Assembly: GCA_012861695.1 (NCBI GenBank)
Contig: JAAOOA010000099.1
Coordinates: 211,501-275,500, forward strand
Source: Trematomus loennbergii
Taxonomy: Eukaryota > Chordata > Actinopteri > Perciformes > Nototheniidae
Length of the DNA: 64,000 nt
Direction of reading: 5' to 3'
Under the pieces are notes generated by a model, which was given only the letters and a program-made list of their open reading frames with translations, was not told the DNA's origin and made no database searches. The position numbers and the translations under genes were made by a program. Within the stretch, counting starts at the first letter, position 1. Each line of letters opens with the position of its first letter. Shown piece after piece: positions 11,324-22,700 of the stretch.

Positions 11324-12799
11324 CAGTGGCGTAGCTGTGGGTGGGCCCGGGTGGGCCTGGGCCCACCCACATGCACGTCTGGCCCACCCACAGCCAATCA
11401 GCGCGTTATAGCGCAGAGCCGGGAAGCCCAGAAGGAAGTGCCACAAACTGCAGTTCCTCTAGTGGCCAACAGGGATGGATGCAGAAAGGAGCAATTCCCA
11501 TAGACCTCCATGCCCAACTTTACAGCAGAAATAAACATGTTTCTCGCTGGATCCAATCAAACTTATTCTGGATATAGTTAGATTCCACCTTCATGACAAT
11601 GGAATAGGGAGTGCATTTTTTTACCGTGAGTAAATTAGTAAGTAAAGTAGGTTTTGCCGTGAGTTAACGAAAGTCTTATTTCTTCTTGAGGTCTGCAGTG
11701 AAGCGTGTACACATTTGCTGAATATGAAAACTCTCAGTGTGTGCCCACTGTGCGACTGTCAAGGATAAACAACCTTGGCCGCAGAGCCAGTCATGTGTAG
11801 GGATGGGTACCGAGCCCTAGGGCTGAATTATTAAAGACCGTGGTACCATTAAGCTCCGACGTTATCGGTCGGTACTGGAGACATGTAAAAAATATATCTC
11901 ATATGTATTATTGCTACACAAACATTATATTGCAGTTTTAGTGTCGCCAACTCTGTTTCTAATATGCAAAAAGACTGCAAAATGCGTCTATGATTATTTT
12001 GAGTATTTTCGATCTTTCCAATCCAGACGAGAGATCTCTCTCCCCGTCTGTGTGCGAGGGGGCGGGGCGGTTTACACACACGCAGCTGCTACATGCAGCA
12101 ACACACACACGGAGGAGATGGCGGAGAGAACGCGCTCCGAGGTGTGGTTAAACTTTACCTGTTCGATGAGGACAATGCTCGTTACCAAAAGTGCAATAAG
12201 AGTTTAGCATGTCAGGGCGGTAACACGAGCAATTTGTCTAAACATCTGTAAAAGTGCACCACATTCAAACGGAGAAATGCACCGGGTTCGACTGTCTTTC
12301 TAGTTGCTCTGTAGCCCCATCCACGAGTAACTTTTCCACGTCAGGTGTTATGTATGCTAGCAGCAACACACGGAGTTAACTCAATTATACAAACATAGGC
12401 TAATTTAGAGTTATTTATTTTGTTAAAGTTTCAGCTATTCTGTTTACAGTTCTGTCATCACATTATTTAATACGATTTGTTAAAACACTGTTGTTTCTTT
12501 TGATGTGAAATATTATGTATTTAATTAAAATAAAAAGCAATGATAGTTTTGTTCACAATTTGTGTTAGTTAGTTTACCTTATTTTTTTCAAAAAAAAAAA
12601 AGATAAAAGTACCGTTAAAGCCGTGCCTATGTTTTTTGTTTTCACTGCTAGTTTATGCTTATGTTCAATTAGTGCATTACAAAATCATTAAAATCATTAA
12701 TGAAGTTTCAGCTCAGACCCCACGCTTAATAAGTCTCCCCCCTGGCCCACCTACATTTCTCCAGGCCCACCCACACAATAATTCCTGGCTACGCCACTG
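11324..12799. mobile_element. hAT element, 1476 bp, with perfect 8-bp TSD
   Basis: The left end CAGTGGCGTAGCTGTGG and the right end GGCTACGCCACTG are inverted repeats. CTTCACAG is duplicated at 11316-11323 and 12800-12807. The GGGTGGGCC words near both ends are sub-terminal repeats. A BED-finger remnant near 12117 shows it derives from a coding hAT. It is nested in another repeat inside the transposase intron of Harbinger relic 1. Confidence 0.92.
12117..12300 (+). pseudogene. BED zinc finger remnant of a hAT transposase
   Basis: From the ATG at 12117 the frame reads MAERTRSEVWLNFT. After a one-base shift near 12163 it continues FDEDNARYQKCNKSLACQGG and NTSNLSKHL, then hits a stop. The order W...F...C-x...C...S-K-H-L is that of a BED-type finger from a ZBED/hAT transposase. 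The first zinc ligand appears changed to Tyr (ARYQKC in place of ARCxxC). No DDE core follows. Confidence 0.75.
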
Positions 12800-13564
12800 C
12801 TTCACAGATGTGGATGAATGATGTGAAATATAATCAAGTGTTAAATCAGACTTTAGTTCCACCTGGAGTAAATCCACAAGCTACCCTGCAGTATACAAAG
12901 TCATTCAAACTATCATGATGGGAGTTATTTCAGCATCCCTTTTAAACGTTTATTATAATTAAATAATAACAACAAACAGTTCATTTTGATCCATAGTGCT
13001 GTGGCATTGATTCACCATGACGAGCAAGATTCATTCAATATGTTGTATTCATATTAACACGCTAATAAAAAACAAAACAAAGCAACTTACCGAGACATAT
13101 TGACAGGCGCTCCGCAGCTGAGAGGGAACGCCGGCAGTTTGTGTCCATCCGGGAAATCCTGACACCAACCCGAGCTAGAAGATCATCAAACTGGACACAG
13201 GTCATCCTAAAATACCGCTGGAAACGGCAGTCATCCAGGCGCAGTTCCTTGATCAAACAATGATATTCACCAAACTGTGTGCGACGCTTGATTACATTGT
13301 GAACCCAGACAGAGCGGCGTTTGTTGCTACGTTTGTAGGACTTCCACAGAAGGTACAAAGCAGCAATAGTTTGTTATATCCTCCATAGTCAACGACAGAA
13401 ATAATCAAAACGATCTTGCATGGAAGTGTAAACAACCTCAACTGTCCGTCAACGGTATGTCTGTTTTGAATGACGCGATAAAACAAACTGCAAGCCGCGG
13501 TGAAACTTGAGCGATTGGAGCGAAGCGAATATTCGCATCGCGTCCGGTGTGAACGCAGCATAAG

Positions 13565-13900
13565 GCCCCACGGGAACGCATACGGTAGTTTCCGTTACAG
13601 TTTTGTCATATAGACCGTTCGGCCACACTAGGACGACAGAATATGGCAGTAAACGACTACGGTAACGATAACGGGTCCCGAGGTGGATAGAACGGCATAC
13701 GCAACGCTCTGGGGGGGTCCAACCAAGCCCCCAGGAAGTGCACTGGACTCTGATGAGAATATTCGTGCATGGGTTATCATAAAACAACAAATTACCTAGG
13801 GTCAGTTTTGTAGAAGCCTGATAGTAAACTAGTTATGAAGTAATACATTTATTTATAACGCACAGTCTAAAAAAGAAGCTAACCAAAGAGCTGTGTTCTC
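13565..13900. other. unassigned DNA between Harbinger relic 1 and exon 8 of the cysteine-rich gene
   Basis: Contains gttccgttacag and cggtaacgataacgg words that suggest an old repeat, but no paired termini are found. Confidence 0.3.
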
Positions 13901-14255
13901 ACCATGATGCGCAGCCAGCAGACCCTTACCTCCTTTCTTCCCTACACACGGGCACACACAGACAGAAACAAGTGTTAGCCATATCAGAGACTACGGGTAA
14001 ATGCATTGCTGCTTCATGCTTTGTCAGTTTCAACATCTTACCTTCTCTACCCTTCTGTCTTTTATTCCGTTGTAGTTGAATATCTGCTGCCTTGAGCATT
14101 TCCTGCAGCCTGAAATGATGCAAATAAGAAGTTATTAACAAATGAAGAAAAGGTTTGGACATCCTCCAGAAGAATATTTGATTAATGACAAAAAGGAAGT
14201 TGGACACAAATAGGCCACATTGCAGATTAGCAATACGCTAACCTCTTCTTCATCC

Positions 14256-14895
14256 CTTCACCTGTGGTACTGCTTCACCTGTGGTACTGCTTCACCTGTG
14301 GTACTGCTACACCTGTGGTACTGCTTCACCTGTGGTACTGCTTCACCTGTGGTACTGCTTCACCTGTGGTACTGCTTCACCTGTGGTACTGCTACACCTG
14401 TGGTACTGCTTCACCTGTGGTACTGCTTCACCTGTGGTACTGCTACACCTGTGGTACTGCTTCACCTGTGGTACTGCTTCACCTGTGGTACTGCTACACC
14501 TGTGGTACTGCTACACCTGTGGTACTGCTTCACCTGTGGTACTGCTTCACCTGTGGTACTGCTTCACCTGTCGTACTGCTACACCTGTGGTACTGCTTCA
14601 CCTGTGGTACTGCTTCACCTGTGGTACTGCTACACCTGTGGTACTGCTTCACCTGTGGTACTGCTACACCTGTGGTACTGCTACACCTGTGGTACTGCTT
14701 CACCTGTGGTACTGCTACACCTGTGGTACTGCTTCACCTGTGGTACTGCTTCACCTGTGGTACTGCTACACCTGTGGTACTGCTACACCTGTGGTACTGC
14801 TTCACCTGTGGTACTGCTTCACCTGTGGTACTGCTACACCTGTGGTACTGCTTCACCTGTGGTACTGCTTCACCTGTGGTACTGCTACACCCATC
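14256..14895. repeat. 17-bp minisatellite, about 37 copies
   Basis: The unit is ACCTGTGGTACTGCTTC with a T/A switch at one position (gcttc or gctac). The two unit types alternate irregularly. Since 17 is not a multiple of 3 and the 51-bp super-period has no stop, all three plus frames stay open for about 230 codons. It lies against exon 6 of the cysteine-rich gene, and every unit carries ACCACAGGTG on the minus strand, which resembles both splice acceptor and donor signals. Confidence 0.95.
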
Positions 14896-15954
14896 TGCTA
14901 CAGAGGTAGCAAGTCTTGGAGAGGAGGAGCGCTCTGTGGGCAAACCTGTGATGTAAGAAAGTTAAATGTAATGCTATTATTATAAACCATGATGCCAGAG
15001 GGCAAATAACACTCATTATTTAAAATGTAATGAATCACACAAACAAAACACTAACCCTTCTTCCTCTTCCCTGGCTGGGACGCAGCCGATGGTGAAGGGG
15101 GTGAAGGGGGTGAATAGGTGCTTGCAGCTGGGACAGGGATGAGTGTCAGGGTGTACATCTCCTCGGATAGGTTTCCTACATAGAAGTAGAAAGAGTAGAA
15201 TGGATGTACGCCACCTTCTTCAATTTACAGAACCTCCTATTTTACTGGAAATGGCGATGAACTATGCTGTGCTACTTACCAGAGGACTCGGTGGGGGTGT
15301 CTGCGGTGGCAATGACGACTTCTGAAAAAGAAAAGGTTACAATTTGTAAAACATACAAGTTGCTGTTAAAAGTGACAATGACTCTGAAGCTTACAAAAAT
15401 AACACAAGTTTATATTACATCAAGTACAACCACTCCATGCACACATCATGTGACCACAGAAAAAGGACACATTGGTCTCCAACCCCACCAATAGGAATGT
15501 CCTCATAAGTGATAATAAAAGTAATGACATTAAGTTCTTAGGCGTTATTTGACTCATTAAGCACAGGGTTCTTACACCTTTTCCAAAGTCAAATTCAAGC
15601 ACTTTTCAAGCATTTTCAAGGTGCATTTTCAAGCTTTTCAAGCATCTTACAGCTGTTGTAAATTACATATTTATATACACATACTTATACTCAAATGATT
15701 ATTTCCCTACCTCACATTAAATCAGATGTTCTTTATGCTATAAACAACCAAATGTGTTTCATAATAGCATTCTACATGAGGATGAAAAATTAAAAATTAA
15801 AACTAAGTTTAATATTTCAAAATGAGTGACCCATCTGTACGTAGACTGGCATCCCATATAACCTGGCTGAGCCAATATAAAACAATCAGCCAAATAACTT
15901 TTCAATACATTATTGATTACTATTTTTGAGGTACTTTTAGGTTGGCAGTAAACA

Positions 15955-16250
15955 AAAGTCAGAGGTAAATGGTGTACTTTTCCTCCACTACATGTATTTA
16001 ATACCTTTAGTTACTTCACAGATGTGGATGAATGATGTGAAATATAATCAAGTGTTAAATCAGACCTTAGTTCCACCTGGAGTAAATCCACAAGCTACCC
16101 TGCAGTATACAAAGTCATTCAAACTAGCTGCACCTTTACCAGCTTTGAGAACACTTTCATGATCAATCATTATAAAACATATCATATATATTATTCTGAA
16201 ATGGACCAATCTGCACAATGACTACTTTCACTGTCGCTACTTTCACTATA
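15955..16250. repeat. ACTTAAGTA hAT-like repeat copy
   Basis: This is a close match to the 11231-12915 host repeat and the reverse of 60640-60780. It carries ttacttcacagatgtggatg and ctgcagtatacaaagtc. It retains the site that is occupied by the hAT in the 11.3-kb copy, so it serves as an empty-site control. Confidence 0.7.
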
Positions 16251-16251
16251 T

Positions 16252-17290
16252 TTTCACGAAATAATGTAATCTATTGATTCGTGTTCACCAACACGATTTT
16301 CCCCTTTTTTTCGTGTCACACAGAACGATTTGAAAAGCAATGTATTTATATTGGTAGTATGTTTCGTGCCTGCGTCTTTTTGTCCGGTCGGGTCTTGGAA
16401 GACCAGAAGCTGTGTGGTTCATAAAAACACGATTATTGTTTTTATTTTAAATCGTATAATGTCGGGCTTTTTTTGCCATCTGTGAGGAAAAGAAAGAGCC
16501 TCAGAATACTGAAATATGTAGGCCTATATATCTTTTTCCTTCTAATAGTTATTATTTGTGACCCGCTCTATCGAAATCAGTCAAAAGTCGCAACGGCTCA
16601 TTTAAAAAATAAACATGGATTTGTGTAAAAAAACTAGTTTTTCAGGGTTCGGGTGTTTTGTTTGATTTTAAATAAACAAAGTCTTGGCTTTCAGAATATG
16701 AAACTGTTATTGCCAAAATCTCATGATAAATACATTTTTGAAGCTTGTAAAGGGAAGAAGAGGCACCTCTCAACTCGCACCCTGCTCTTCCTCAGCGCCG
16801 CTCCCCCTCCCTCCGCTGAAATTATGAAGTAAAGGCGTATAGTAATCATAGATAACACGGCAGGGTCCGGGACAGTTTGTTTTTATCTGTTTTCAAATAA
16901 ACAAAGTCTTGGCTTTCAGAATATTAAACTTGTTTCGGCAAATTCAGATGATAAATACAACTTTGAAGCTTGTAACGGCATAATTACAAGCGGAGAACGG
17001 AGTAACTTAACGTCACAGCAGGCATAACAACAGCCGGTGTTTCTTGTGAGTGTTTCCCCGGTACACAAACACAATACACACAAACACACTCGCGAGCTTC
17101 CCCAGACCAGTAATACAAACGAAAATGTGTCTTCGGGTCAATGTGACTGATTTCGATAGAGCAAGTCACATTTGGTTTAGGCACGAAACATACTACCAGT
17201 AGAAATACATTGCTTTTAAAATCGCTCTGTGTCGAATCAATAGATTATATTTCGTGACTATAACACGAAATGCCGTGAGACTGGGTTGAA
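16252..17290. mobile_element. long-TIR element of the TTTCGTG family, copy A
   Basis: The ends carry ctattgattcgtgttcacc on the left and cgaatcaatagattatattt with cacgaaatgccgtgagact on the right. They are inverted over tens of bases and match the element at 33227-33848. The left terminus is truncated relative to the right. The interior is interrupted by the element at 16557-17172. Confidence 0.65.
16557..17172. mobile_element. TIR element nested in TTTCGTG copy A
   Basis: TGACCCGCTCTATCGAAATC on the left pairs with GATTTCGATAGAGCAAGTCA on the right. Inside, a block of about 95 bp (aaacaaagtcttggctttca...) is present twice, near 16660 and 16887. The target duplication is not clear. Confidence 0.6.
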
Positions 17291-18756
17291 TTACAACAGT
17301 GAGTGCTTCATCCTCTGAACACCACAGGATGGCGACTGTAACGCACATAACATAGGTACGCTCCTCTGAAATGATTGTCCCCTGCAATTATTATTATCCC
17401 TCATCGAGTTCGCTATTCAGCTTGCTAACGTTAGCTTAAACAAACGTAACATGCAACGTTAGCCTAATCTAAAATGCTCTACTACGGCGTACCTTTCATG
17501 TGGCTCGTCAGCGCAGACTCTCGCATCGTTATTTTTGCAAACTTTGCAGGAGGCTACTCGTGGGCTTGACCCTCGTCTTAGTCATGGCTTGTATTGTCTT
17601 CTGCTAGCCAACGCTCGTTGAAACGGCAACCTCCTGGCATACTGTCATCTATCACTCTCATCAGGATGCCCAGGTCACACGTAACAAAAACACTTGCCGG
17701 TCACGCGCATAACGCGGGAAGGCCGGAGCGGAGCTGTTTTATGTAAAAGCGAAGCAATTAAGCGCGCTCAGACTTCTTTATTTTCTTTTAATCTAAAAAG
17801 CGAAGTAAAGCATTTACAATTTCAAGCACTTCATCCCAAATTCAAGCACCATTCCCAAAATTCAAGCATTTTTCAAACCTTGAAAACACCTCGTACAATT
17901 TCAAGCATTTTCAAGGATTTCCAGCACCCGTACGCACCCTGTAAGCAGTTCAACCAATGTCATTTTGAATGGTCAGCTCCTGGCTGTTTATAAAATTCTC
18001 ATATAACAAATAGTCAGAAAACAATAAGAAGAGTGGTACAATAGACTTCTGCAATTACTTGATGTGGCAGGCGAGTTTTCCGCAGGAGGCTGTGGGGTTT
18101 CGGAGGCTGCTGCAGGCTCTGTATGACTCCAACCTAGATTAAAGAAAAGAAGCTTTGGATAGCATCAACAACATCATGTAATTCACTAGTTCTCCCATTT
18201 GTATGCTTGATTTAAGGAAGAGGTGTAAGTTAATTGCTGTCAATTACCCCTATGGGCTCCTCCTAAACTTTATTAACAAAACGACATCTAAGTGTCTAAA
18301 ACAATACCTTTCGCAACAAATTCAAATAACACCTCCATCCTTTGGAGGCAGGTGGAGGCTGCTGACATTGCACCTTGGCATCATGACTTCGCAGGTCCAT
18401 TCCTTCTTTATTCCAGGCCGGGCTAGGAACAAGACGCCTCTGGCTCCAAGGGCCTGACATTTTTCCAGCTTCCAACAAACCAAAATATCCCTTATTTCAG
18501 AACAATTATGCCCTGGTTATTTACAAAGGCAAAACCAGTTGTTAAACATAAATCACATAAACTGCTAGCACAAATATTCAACCCCTATGCAATAACAAAG
18601 ACATTTTTTTTATGCATGCATTAACAACTTGCGATCAGCAAGTAGAAGCTTTGAACATTATTCTGCATTGTATTTCTCTTGGCGGAATTTACACTGTATA
18701 TATCATCTAGGTTTGTGGAGTAGCACGTGGTTTATGAACAGTGCCACAGATTCTAA

Positions 18757-19325
18757 CGGGCCGTCTCCACGGCAGCGTTAAAAAAATCTTGGAGGTGGGC
18801 GTATCTGAAGCTTGAGGATTTTTTGCGAGCAACCAATCACATGAATCTCCCGCCCGCGACATACGAAGCAAAAAAGCCCGAAGTAAACTGGATATAAACT
18901 CCCCAAAACAGGCGAAAACCTACCACTGTCTCTGCCACCTCCCTCCATGCCTGGCTCCTCCGGTTTATATCCCGGTAGGTCTGGTCATAAAGCACCGGGT
19001 GATTGATTCGCTACCGCTAATTTCTCCTCCATGTTTTGGAATATGAGGAAATGACCTGCGGTATTTCTCTCCCAGCATACACGCCGTTTGATTGGCTAGA
19101 GCTTGAACTGTCAGATTTGCGTACACGGGATTTGATTGGCTGACGCTTCCTCCTCAGCTTCAAAAGTTGAACATTGTTCAACTTTGGATCTTGAAAATCC
19201 TGAGAATCTCCGCTCGCCTGCCCACAATGCATTTCGGCGAAAGCGAAAAAAGTGACGTCACCCCATTCAAAGTGAATGTGCAGAAGCGTTTCAAGATTTT
19301 TTAACGCTGCCGTGGAGACGGCCCG
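18757..19325. mobile_element. 569-bp MITE derived from Harbinger element 3
   Basis: The termini CGGGCCGTCTCCACGGCAGC and inverse ...GTGGAGACGGCCCG match those of the 27465-31266 element. The first 120 bp and last 480 bp align to it throughout, so this is an internal-deletion derivative. It keeps a worn copy of MADF exon 1 on the minus strand near 18910-19033. TAA lies on the left flank, and the right flank is TTC. Confidence 0.85.
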
Positions 19326-20320
19326 TTCGTGGGATTAAGTTTAGAGCCATTCTACTACATAAACGTCGCTATTTTTGATCACCTGCAGTATTTTTTTTAA
19401 GTCTTGTGCTTGGGGTAATTGTACTACAAGAAGGTGAGTATTCACTTGGATGCCTTACAAGTATACTAGATGTTCTGCTGTTGCGCACAGGCTCAATCAC
19501 AGTGTTGAGATAATATATCTATCTCTAAAGTACACTGGAGTATTTATAGGGGTTCTGTAAGATATAATTGATTATGGTATTCATAATTAGGTTTCCATTA
19601 GTGTATAATCACCTATAACTATTTTTTGTTGTGATTAGCTTAGAATAAGCCCTTCATATATACATAGGGAGCCGGTCTCTTTCACTCTCTTCTCTTTGCC
19701 GTGTTACTACAGTACTTCAATCGGAAGAAAAAAAACACTGGCTCTAGAGAAGGCCTTTCATGTTGTTATGGCAATGGATGGCCACTGTAGGTTCTTGTAC
19801 ACGCTTATAAAGGGAGAGGTACTCAGTTGGTTGCAATTTAGAAACCTCACTATTACACAGAGTACCTTTCAATTACATTGAATCAAATTCAGCGATGATT
19901 CGCCAACGTTAAATAAACATAACTTATCCCTGTGTCTACAGTAGTTGTATTGACAGGGAGCAGACACACTGATGAAAATGTCTATTTCGAATGTAAGTTG
20001 AATTGGATAAATGATTAAATAGTGCAAATGTATTTTGCTGTGTTCTGACACAGTGCTTTAAAACTTGAATGCACATATAGTCACATTTTTTTTGGGGCAC
20101 ACAGTTCATGCAGGTCATGAAATGTGCATCATGTGCACCAGCTCAAAGCCCATTTCTACCTAGGGCTTTGAGCAGCAGATTTGTATTACGTAATTATGAT
20201 CAGATATGGTCGGATATTACATTTCTGTATCAAATGTAAATATTTTTTCCAAATCCAGAATGAACAAGTACAGGGCTGTTAATAATTATGCATGCAGGCC
20301 AACAAAAAAAAAAGTCCATC
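19326..20320. other. intron 1 of the cysteine-rich gene, distal part
   Basis: No repeat termini or coding signal is recognised between the MITE and exon 1. The start of intron 1 is the donor at 20326-20321. Confidence 0.4.
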
Positions 20321-20645
20321 ACATACCACCAATGCAGCTTGATCCCTCAGGTGGGATGAAGTTTTATTCTTTTTTTGTGCCTGGACCCAGGAGTGGAGTG
20401 CACCAGCTGGGCGTAAAAAGTAGGTCTTAACTCTAACGTCGGGCTTAGCTACGTCCGACTTAGTGATTAGAATTTACACCGAGTGCACCAAACCTGACTA
20501 GTCTCGGTCGTAGCTGCGCCTGGTCTTAAGATGCGCGTCCACGTGAATACACGCGATACAGTAATTGTTGCCAAGCAACACACGTCTATATAATTTAACA
20601 CTCGAACTCCTCCATTCAGAGCAAGCTAAGAATTGAATAACGAAT

Positions 20646-21473
20646 ATGGATAACGGAAACCAAAAGAGAGAAAAACCAATTTTACTGATAGAGAGATTAG
20701 AACATTAATTGAAATATATGCAGAGCATAAAACTCGCTAACTGCCAAATTTAACAATACCATGACAAACAAACACAAACTCGCAGCCTGGAAGTCGATCA
20801 CTGGTGCGATAAATGACTTGGGTGATGGAGGGATACGGACGGTGGAAGAGTGTAGGAAAAAGTGGAAGGACCTACTATCCAGAGCCAAAAAAGATGCTTC
20901 GGTTCTCAAAACCCTCCGACCGGCGGAGGCCCTGCACCAAAAACCTCTCCATACAGCAATATAATTATTGCTATTTTTGGAGAGGATTCCCCCACTTTCA
21001 CCGGGTTGAATGGGATTGACAGCTCAGAGCCGTCAACTTCAACATTTGAAGAGGTTGACGCAGACGTGTCAGCTGTCACTAGTGGTAAGTCATTAATAGA
21101 GTAACATCACCCTACATTATCTATATAAACATTACCCCCGTGAGACATCACGGCTAGCAAGATAACAATTAGCAATCGCGGCAGTTGATAGCAACTGACA
21201 ATAACTGACAGTAACTGACAGTAACTTGCCATTTTACAGACTCAGAGGACCGCAGAGAAGAGGGAATTCCCACACCCACAGCGTCAGCGATGACTCAAGA
21301 GGAATCCCAAATGGCCACACCCCGAAAGAGAAAGAGGGATTTGTCAGAGCTACAGCGGGAACTGACGGAGAAAGAAATCGTTCGTGTGGAGGTGGAGACC
21401 GTACAATTGAGAGCGGAACACAGAAAATTAGCTGGAGAAGGAGAAATTGAGACTCCAAATTATAATCCTTAAT
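20646..21473 (+). pseudogene. Harbinger element 2 Myb/SANT-like protein (broken)
   Basis: The ATG at 20646 starts MDNGNQKR but shifts frame within 20 codons. From 20761 the frame reads HKLAAWKSITGAINDLGD and then VEECRKKWKDLLSRAKKD, a Myb/SANT-like DNA-binding fold. After another shift it continues as a Ser/Thr-rich linker ending DVSAVTS with a donor near 21085. The last exon (21240-21473) is PRKRKRDLSELQRELTEKEI, a basic patch followed by a short coiled coil, ending at a stop. It differs from the MADF type of relics 1 and 3, so this is a separate Harbinger lineage. Confidence 0.75.
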
Positions 21474-21713
21474 AATCAAATAATCACTGAAGAAGACACT
21501 GTGTTCACCATTCTGTAATCATATCTGTTGTACTTGTTTTTTTATCTCAATTTCATGTTAATAGTTCTCAAAATGTTGTTATTTAATGTTCTTGTGTGTG
21601 TTCTTTGAATAAAATAGACCTAATGAAAATATGTGGTCACAATGGGAGCTTATTGAAATGCAATTGCAAAAAAACAGCGTTCATATTACAAATATAGGTC
21701 TATAGGTTGTTTA

Positions 21714-22700
21714 TTATATGATTGCGGGTAAGTCGTCCACCGATATCTTCACGGTGCCAGCAGGAGCCACAGGGTTCTCATCCGCCTCCAGTACCAAGTC
21801 TCCTTGCATCGGAAGGGGGATTCTCTTTTTCACACAGATGTTGTGCAGCACCGCAGTGGCAGCAATGATCACGCAGACGCGCTCAGGGTGCATTCGCATT
21901 TCACTGTGGAGGCAGTGAAACCTACAAAAAAAACAAAAAACAATTTAGCCTATATCTACATTAAAAGGCTGGCCTTTTATATATTATAAAAATGACTTAC
22001 TAACCTACGTTTGAGCACTCCAATGCAGCGCTCTACAATGTTCCTCGTTTGCGTATGCTTCTCATTATAGCGGCGCTCTTGTGCAGTTCTCTCTGCGATG
22101 ACAGGTGTCATTAGCCATCGCTTCAGAGGGTATCCACTGTCTCCGAGAAGAAGACCATTAATTCTCCCTGCCTCAAATTCCCGTTGAAGGGCGCTCTCTC
22201 TCAGGATGCGAGCATCATGGGTCGACCCAGGCCATCTTGCAACGAGGTCGACAATGCCCATGTCCGAGTTGCAAACAATTTGGACATTTATTGAGTGGTA
22301 ACCCTTTCTGTTAACATACAAATACTCATGTTCAGAGGGGCCTGAATGCGAACATGAGTACCGTCGATGCATCCGACAATACCAGGTATACCTGATTTTA
22401 ACAAAAAATCTTGCCTGGATTTTGCTGCTTCTTCTTGTGTGGGAAGGTGAATATAGTTCCTAAGGCGGCGCTGGAGGCCAATGAAACTTGTCTTATAGCC
22501 CGACATGCAGTTGTGTAATGAACATTAATCATGTCTCCCACAGTATTTTGAAAGGCCCCGTTAGCGTAGAATCTGAGCGCAATCAGCACCTGCAAGGTTG
22601 GGGAGAGCGCAGCGTTTCGGTTTGATCCGTGCTGGAGTTGAGGGGAGATCTCCTCGATTAAATCAAAAAGGGCTTGTCTGCCGAAACGAAACCTCTCCAT
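21714..22700 (-). pseudogene. HARBI1-like DDE transposase of Harbinger element 2
   Basis: From 22700 the frame reads MERFRFGRQALFDLIEEISP, then ALRFYANGAFQNTVGD, the conserved HTH region. After frame changes near 22430 and 22330 the core gives IVGCIDGTHVRIQAP (first Asp), YLYVNRKGYHSINVQ, ARWPGSTHDARILR, LLLGDSGYPLKRWLM (second Asp) and RNIVERCIGVLKRR (Glu). An intron lies near 21990-21915, and the last exon is [18 protein letters not shown] ending DDLPAII. All three catalytic acids survive, but two frameshifts break the frame. The plus-strand frames over this region are shadows. Confidence 0.85.

Larger units (their letters stand above)
11231..12915. repeat. hAT-like ACTTAAGTA repeat split by a younger hAT
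   Basis: Segments 11231-11323 and 12800-12915 join into one copy of the family also seen at 15955-16250 and, in reverse, at 60640-60780. Shared words are atcaagtgttaaatcagac, ttccacctggagtaaatcc and ctgcagtatacaaagtc. The left part begins near gtggtgtaaagtaactaag, the usual family start. Confidence 0.7.
10302..13362 (-). pseudogene. HARBI1-like DDE transposase of Harbinger relic 1
   Basis: Exon 1 (13362-13091) encodes WVHNVIKRRTQFGEYHCLIK and RLDDCRFQRYFRM, the N-terminal HTH-like part. Its donor is at 13090. Exon 2 starts at 11184 with YLATGDSFRTIANSFRVG. Catalytic motifs are seen in order: GALDGKHVV (first Asp), VFVADEAFPL (second Asp) and VVEY (Glu). The frame then breaks near 10585, where two bases of the expected AFGIL codons are missing, and again near 10800. 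The C-terminus has ATCILHNFLRR and ends VPWQDDV. The 1.9-kb intron is inflated by nested repeats. The gene copies and pastes nothing today, since at least three frameshifts are present. Confidence 0.85.
7224..13560. mobile_element. PIF/Harbinger relic 1 (about 6.3 kb)
   Basis: The left end carries GCGTTCACACCGGA just after a TTA at 7221-7223. The right end carries the inverse TCCGGTGTGAACGC just before TAA at 13561. Inside are the two genes expected of the superfamily, converging: a MADF protein on the plus strand at the left and a HARBI1-like transposase on the minus strand at the right. Both are frameshifted. An LTR-like repeat (8043-8815) lies in the MADF gene, and a hAT-like repeat with a nested hAT lies in the transposase intron. 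The exact ends and target duplication are worn. Confidence 0.75.
15564..17941. mobile_element. TTCAAGC-rich hAT-like element, outermost of a four-level nest
   Basis: The left end is CAGGGTTCTTACACC and the right end GTACGCACCCTG. Sub-terminal ttcaagcattttcaagg words occur near both ends in inverse arrangement. TAAGCA flanks the element at 15558-15563 and 17942-17947. It lies in intron 3 of the cysteine-rich gene and holds three other repeats. Confidence 0.7.

Noticed and set aside
14256..14895. Regular short repeats considered as a CRISPR array
   Set aside because: The units are contiguous 17-mers with no spacers, in a vertebrate genome.
14220..14985. Three overlapping plus-strand frames of about 230 codons
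   Set aside because: All come from the 17-bp minisatellite, whose 51-bp super-period has no stop. They are not genes.
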